DNA from: Betaproteobacteria bacterium
GTDB taxonomy: Bacteria > Pseudomonadota > Gammaproteobacteria > Burkholderiales > Rhodocyclaceae
Reading direction: 5' to 3'
Assembly: GCA_016720065.1 (NCBI GenBank)
Contig: JADJXY010000002.1
Coordinates: 1,129,001 to 1,193,000 of the forward strand
Length of the DNA stretch: 64,000 bases
The translations under genes were made by a program, and so were the position numbers. This document shows positions 37,001 to 43,000 of the stretch, piece by piece (the stretch's first letter is position 1; each line of letters starts with the position of its first letter). The notes beneath the pieces were generated by a model. The model was given only the letters and a program-made list of their open reading frames with translations. It was not told the DNA's origin and searched no databases.

Positions 37001-40000
37001 CAGGCCACCACGAAGCCGCCGCTGTCCAGCGCCGTCACCCGGGCGAAGTTGTTGGAGGCCGCCGTATCGACGGTGCTGACCTGGAATTCGCCCCCGGCCT
37101 TGGCCCCGGCCGCATTGAAGCGCTGGCCGTGGATGTGGTTGTCCGCCGACCACCATACCGCCACGTAGCCGCCTCCGCTCAAGGCCGCCACGTCGTGGCC
37201 CGACTGCTGACCGCTCACCGTGGCGGTGGCCACCTGCTCGACCGCCGCAACGCTGCCGTCGGCATTGAAGAGCTTGGCAAACACGCCGTAGCTGCTGCCG
37301 TCGTTGCCGCTGGCGTCGCCGTAGAGGGCGACGAACTGTCCTCCCCCCAGGGCGGCCAAGCGCGGGTTGTACTGGGTGCCGCTGGTGGTGCTGTTGAGGG
37401 TGAATTCCGCCGTCAACGGGTTGCCGCTGGCGTCAAACCGCCGGGCCAGCGCATTGTCCCCGCTGAGATAGGTGGCATCCTTGTAGTCGCTGCGGTAGGC
37501 GACGACGAAGCTGCCGTCCGAGAGTCCGACCACCGACGGTTCGTACTGGGTGCTCGTGGTCGTCGTGCTCGCCAGGAACTGCCCCCCGACCTTGGCCCCG
37601 CTGGCGTTGTAGATCTGCGCATAGACGCCGTAGCTGGAACCGTCCAGACCGCTCTGGTCGGTCCACACCACCACGTAGCCGCCGTTGGCCAGGGAGGTGA
37701 CTTCCGGTTCGACCTGAGCCCCCAGGGTATTGCTGTTGACCTGGAACTCGGCCCCCACCGCAGCGCCCTTGGCGTCGTAGCGCTGACCGTAGATGCCGTA
37801 GCTGTCGCCATCCTGGGTGTAGGAGCGCCACACCACCACGTAGGAACCGTCGTTGGCCCCCTGCAGGCCCGCCACCACCGGGACATGCTGCTCGTTCGCC
37901 TCAAAGGTGTTCACCTGCCGCTCGCCGAAGAGTTTCACCGCACCGTCTATTTCCGGCGTGACGTTGATGACCACCTGGCTGGCGGTACTGGCGGTGCTGG
38001 CACTGTCGCGCACGACGATGGAAATCGTGCGGCTGGCGTTGGGGCCGTCCGACGTGGTCTGGTAGCTGAGATTCTCGATGACCCGCTCGATGGCCTGATC
38101 GGTGGCGTTGGCGTTGAAATTGATCACCAACTGGTCACCGTTGGCACCGGTATCAGCGGCATTGATGGTGCCGATGACCGTGCCGCCGACGCTTACATTG
38201 CTGCCCGAAACACCCACCTGACCGGCCGCGTTGCCCTCGTGGCGAATGGAAAGTTGATCCTCGGCCCGGCCGGTGCTGGAAACATAGGAGACCGTGAGGC
38301 TGCCGCCGTTGAAGCTGTTGGCGCCGCTGTAGACCAGCTGCACGGCGGAATCGAGCACGACGCCCGCCTGGGCCTGGGTTTCGCCCAGGGTGACCAAGGG
38401 GGCCACGTCCTGGAGGTCCACGGTCGTCGGCGTGACGGTCGCCTGGATACGGACCAGCACGTCGGAGGACTGACTGGCGCCGCCGTCGCCGTCGAAGAGG
38501 CGGAAGCCGATATAGCGGTCGGTCTGGCTGGCGCCCGGCACCGTATTCACGTAGGTGATGTTTTCCACCAGGGCCCGGGTGGCTGCGGCGTCGGCGCTGG
38601 CATTGAGGCTCACCACCAGGTTGGTGCCGGCAGTACCCCCGCTGAAAGTCCCGATAGTGACCCCGCCGTAGCTGACATCGCTGCCGGAAACGCCGATCTG
38701 GCCGGCGCCGGTTCCCTGGTTGCGCACGGCGACGGTTTCATTGGCGTGGCTGACCGCCGTGCCGTCGAGGAATTCGACGATCAGGCTGCCCCCGGCGAAG
38801 TTGGCCGAATCGCTGTCGCTGACCGCCACGTCCGTGTCGATGACCTGGGGATTCCCGGCGTAGTAGGGCGAGGCCAGGGTATAGGAGAAGTTGCGCTGGA
38901 CGAGCAGGTCCCCGAGCACCGGGCTGGCCTGGCGCGGCATCTCGGCGCCGTTGCCAAAAATCTGCTGCACGACGTCGTAGGTGTTGTTGCCGCCGCTGGC
39001 CGAAGTGGCGTAATCGACATAGGCCACCGCGTAGTTGCCGTTGCCGAGGTCGGTGATGACCGGCTGGTATTCGGTGCTGTTGCTGGCGGATTCGAGCTTG
39101 CGTTGCCCGTCCACGGCGTTTCCGGCGGCGTCGTATTCGCGGATGTAGACGTCCGACGACGTCCCCGTGCCGCTGAGGTCGTAGTTGTCGTTATACCAGG
39201 TCACCACGAAGCCGCCCGTGGACAAGCCGGTGACATCGGGCTGGTACTGGCCCCCGTTGGTGGTTTCGTTGACCAGGAATTCGCCACCCACCTTGGTGCC
39301 GGCGCTGTCGAAACGCTGGCCGTAGACGCCGGCGCTGGAACCGTCCTGATTGTCGGAGCGCCACACCACCACGAAGCCGTTGTCGGACAACATCGCCACC
39401 GTGGCTTCGTACTGGGCCCCGGCGGTCTCCGTGTTGACCAGGGTCTCGGCCCCGAGCTTGTTGCCCGCCGTATCGTGGCGCTGGGCATAGACCCCGTAGC
39501 TGTTGCCGTCGGCGCCGCCCTGATCGACCCACACCACGACATGGCTGCCGTCGGCGCGCGCCGCGACATCGGAGTCGGCCTGGGTGCTGCTCACGGTCGT
39601 GTTGACCCGGCCCTCCGGCCCCACCTTGACGCCGAGGTTATTGAAGCGCTGGGTATAGACGTCGTAGCCACTGCCGCCCACATTGCCGTTCGAGGTCCAA
39701 CTCACCACGTAGCCGCCGCCATAGGACGCGACGCTGGGCTGGTACTGGGTGCCGGCGGTGAAGGTATTGACCAGAGCCTCGCCCCCCAGGGCGACACCAG
39801 CGGCATCGTAGCGCTGGGAATAGACCCCGTAGCTATTGCCGTCGAGACCATTGGTATCGGTCCACACCACGACAAAGCCGCCATCGGACAATCCGGCGAC
39901 CGTGGGTTCGTTCTGGGATCCCGTGGTGCTGGTATTGACCCGGAATTCAGGCCCCACGGCAACGCCCGAGGCGGTGAAGCGCTGGGCGTAGACGCCGTCG

Positions 40001-43000
40001 CTGGCACCGTCCTGGCTTGGGGAAACCCAGGTCACCACGTAGCCCCCGCCGCTCAGGGTGGCGATGGCCGGCGCATCCTCATGACTCGGCGTGTAGGTAT
40101 TGACCTGTTCCTCACCGTAGGCCGTCGGGGTACCGTCCAGATCCTGGGTGATGTTGATGGTGAGCGAATTGGTGTTGCTGCTGCCGCCGTCGCCGTCGGA
40201 GACCCGCAGGCCCAGGGTGCGGCTGGGGTTGGGGCTGGAGTCGGGGTTGGCATAGCCCAGGCGCTGGATGAGGGCTTCCACCGCTTCCACCGTCGCGGCG
40301 TTGCTGGTGAAGCTGATGACCAGGTTGGCGCCGTTGACGCCGCCGCTGATCGTGCCGATGGCGGTGCCGCCATAGCTCACCGTGCTGCCGGAAACACCGA
40401 TCTGCCCGGCGCCGGTGCCCTGGTGGACCACGCCCAGCTGGTCTTCGGCACCGCCGTTCTGGGTGTAGTAGAGATCGAGCCGGCCCCCGTTGAAGTTGCC
40501 GGAATCCGGGTCGCTCAGACCGACCGCCGCATCGATCACTTGCAGGCCGCCATTGACCGCGTTTTCAGCGAAGGTGACGGTGCCGATGAAGTCGGCCAGC
40601 GTCGGGCTGGCCGAGCGGGCGAGTTCCGTGGTGTCGCCGAAGAGTTGCTGGTAGATGCCGTAGGTGTTGGGGGATTCGGCTTCGTGGTTGAGGCCGCTCC
40701 AGATCACCGAGAAGTTGCCCTGCCCCAGATCCACCACAGACGGTTCGAATTCAGTACTGGAGGTGTTGCTGTTGACCTTGCGCTCGCCGTCCACCGCCAC
40801 GCCGGCGTTGGTGTATTCCCGGATGTAGACGTCGCTGGTGCTGCCGGCGCCGCTGATGTCGTAGTTGTCGTTGTACCAGCTCACGACGAAGCCGCCCGAG
40901 GACAGGGCGGTGACGTCGGAGATGTACTGGCTGCCGTTGGTTTGCTCGTTGACCTGGAATTCGCCGCCCAGTTTGTTGCCGCTGGCGTCGAAGCGCTGGG
41001 CCATCACCGCCCAGCCGCTGGGGTCGTTGCTGTCCGAGGGCCAGACGACGACGAAAGTGCCGTCGGAGAGCGCAGCGACGGTGGGGACGTAATCTCCGTT
41101 GGGGGTTTGGCTCTGGTTGCCGCTGGTCGTCGTGTTGACCAGGAAGCTGCTGCCGAAGGTGTTGGCCACCGGGTTGTAGATGCGGCCATAGACGCCGTAG
41201 CCGCTGCCGTCGTTGCCGCTGCTGTCGGTCCACACGACCACCACGCTGCCGTTGCCCAGGGTGGCGGCGTCGGGTACGTACTGGGCACCGCTCTGGGCGG
41301 TGCCGCCCGCCACCACGGTGCTGACCAGGGTTTCCGGGCCGATCTTGGTGCCGGTGTTGTCGAAGCGTTGCAGGTAGATGTCGCTGCCGTTGGACCACAC
41401 GCCGGTAAAACCGCTGGCGTAGGCGGCGACGTTGTCGTGGTACTGGGTGCCGCTGGTGGCGGTGTGAATCTGGAATTGCGCGCCCTGGGCCACGCCGGAC
41501 GCGTTGTAGCGCTGACCGTAGACGCCGTAGCCGCTGCCGTCGTTACCCACATCCTGCCAGGTAATGACGTAGTCGCCCGTGGTCAGCCCGGTGATCTGGG
41601 GCCAGTCCTGGGCGCCTCCGGTCAGACTGTTGACCCGGAATTCGGCACCGATGGCTTCGCCATTGTTGGCGTAGCGTTGCGCATAGACGCCATCCCCGGA
41701 GCCATCCTGGCCCGTGGACACCCAGGTCACCACATAGCTGCCGTCGGTGAGCTTCGCCGCCGACGGCCATTGCTGATAGTTGGGCGTGTAGGTATTGACC
41801 TGCTCCTCACCGTAGGCCGTCGGGGTACCGTCCAGATCCTGGGTGATGTTGATGGTGAGCGAATTGGTATTGCTGCTGCCGCCGTCGCCGTCGGAGACCC
41901 GCAGGCCCAGGGTGCGGCTGGGGTTGGGGCTGGAGTCGGGGTTGGCATAGCCCAGGCGCTGGATGAGGGCTTCCACCGCTTCCACCGTCGCGGCGTTGCT
42001 GGTGAAGTTGATGACCAGGTTGGCGCCGTTGACGCCGCCGCTGATCGTGCCGATGGCAGCGCCGCCATAGCTCACCGTGCTGCCGGAAACACCGATCTGC
42101 CCGGCGCCGGTGCCCTGGTGGACCACGCCCAGCTGGTCTTCGACCGCTCCGTTCTGGGTGTAGTAGAGATCGAGCCGGCCGCCGTTGAAGTTGCCGGAAT
42201 CCGGGTCGCTCAGACCGACCGCCGCATCGATCACTTGCAGGCCGCCATTGACCGCGTTTTCAGCGAAGGTGACGGTGCCGATGAAGTCGGCCAGCGTCGG
42301 GCTGGCCGAGCGGGCGAGTTCCGTGGTGTCGCCGAAGAGTTGCTGGTAGATGCCGTAGGTGTTGGGGGATTCGGCTTCGTGGTTGAGGCCGCTCCAGATC
42401 ACCGAGAAGTTGCCCTGCCCCAGATCCACCACAGACGGTTCGAATTCAGTACTGGAGGTATTGGTATTGACCTTGCGCTCGCCGTCCACCGCCACGCCGG
42501 CGTTGGTGTATTCCCGGATGTAGACGTCGCTGGTGCTGCCGGCGCCGCTGATGTCGTAGTTGTCGTTGTACCAGCTCACGACGAAGCCGCCCGAGGACAG
42601 GGCGGTGACGTCGGAGATGTACTGACTGCCCGGGGTTCGTTCGTTGACCTGGAATTCGCTGCCCAGTTTGTTGCCGCTGGCGTCGAAGCGCTGGGCCATC
42701 ACCGCCCAGCCGCTGGGGTCGTTGCTGTCCGAGGGCCAGACGACGACGAAAGTGCCGTCGGAAAGGGCCGCCACGGTGGGGGCGTAGTCACCATTGCCAC
42801 CGTTGCTCTGGCCGCCGCTGGTCGTGGTATTGACCAGGAAGCTGCTGCCGAAAGTGTTGGCCACCGGGTTGTAGATGCGGCCATAGACCCCGTTGACGCT
42901 GCCGTCGTTGCTGCCACTGTCGCTCCACACGATCACCACGCTGCCGTTGCCCAGGGTGGCGGCGTCGGGTACGTACTGGGCACCGCTCTGGGCGGTGCCG

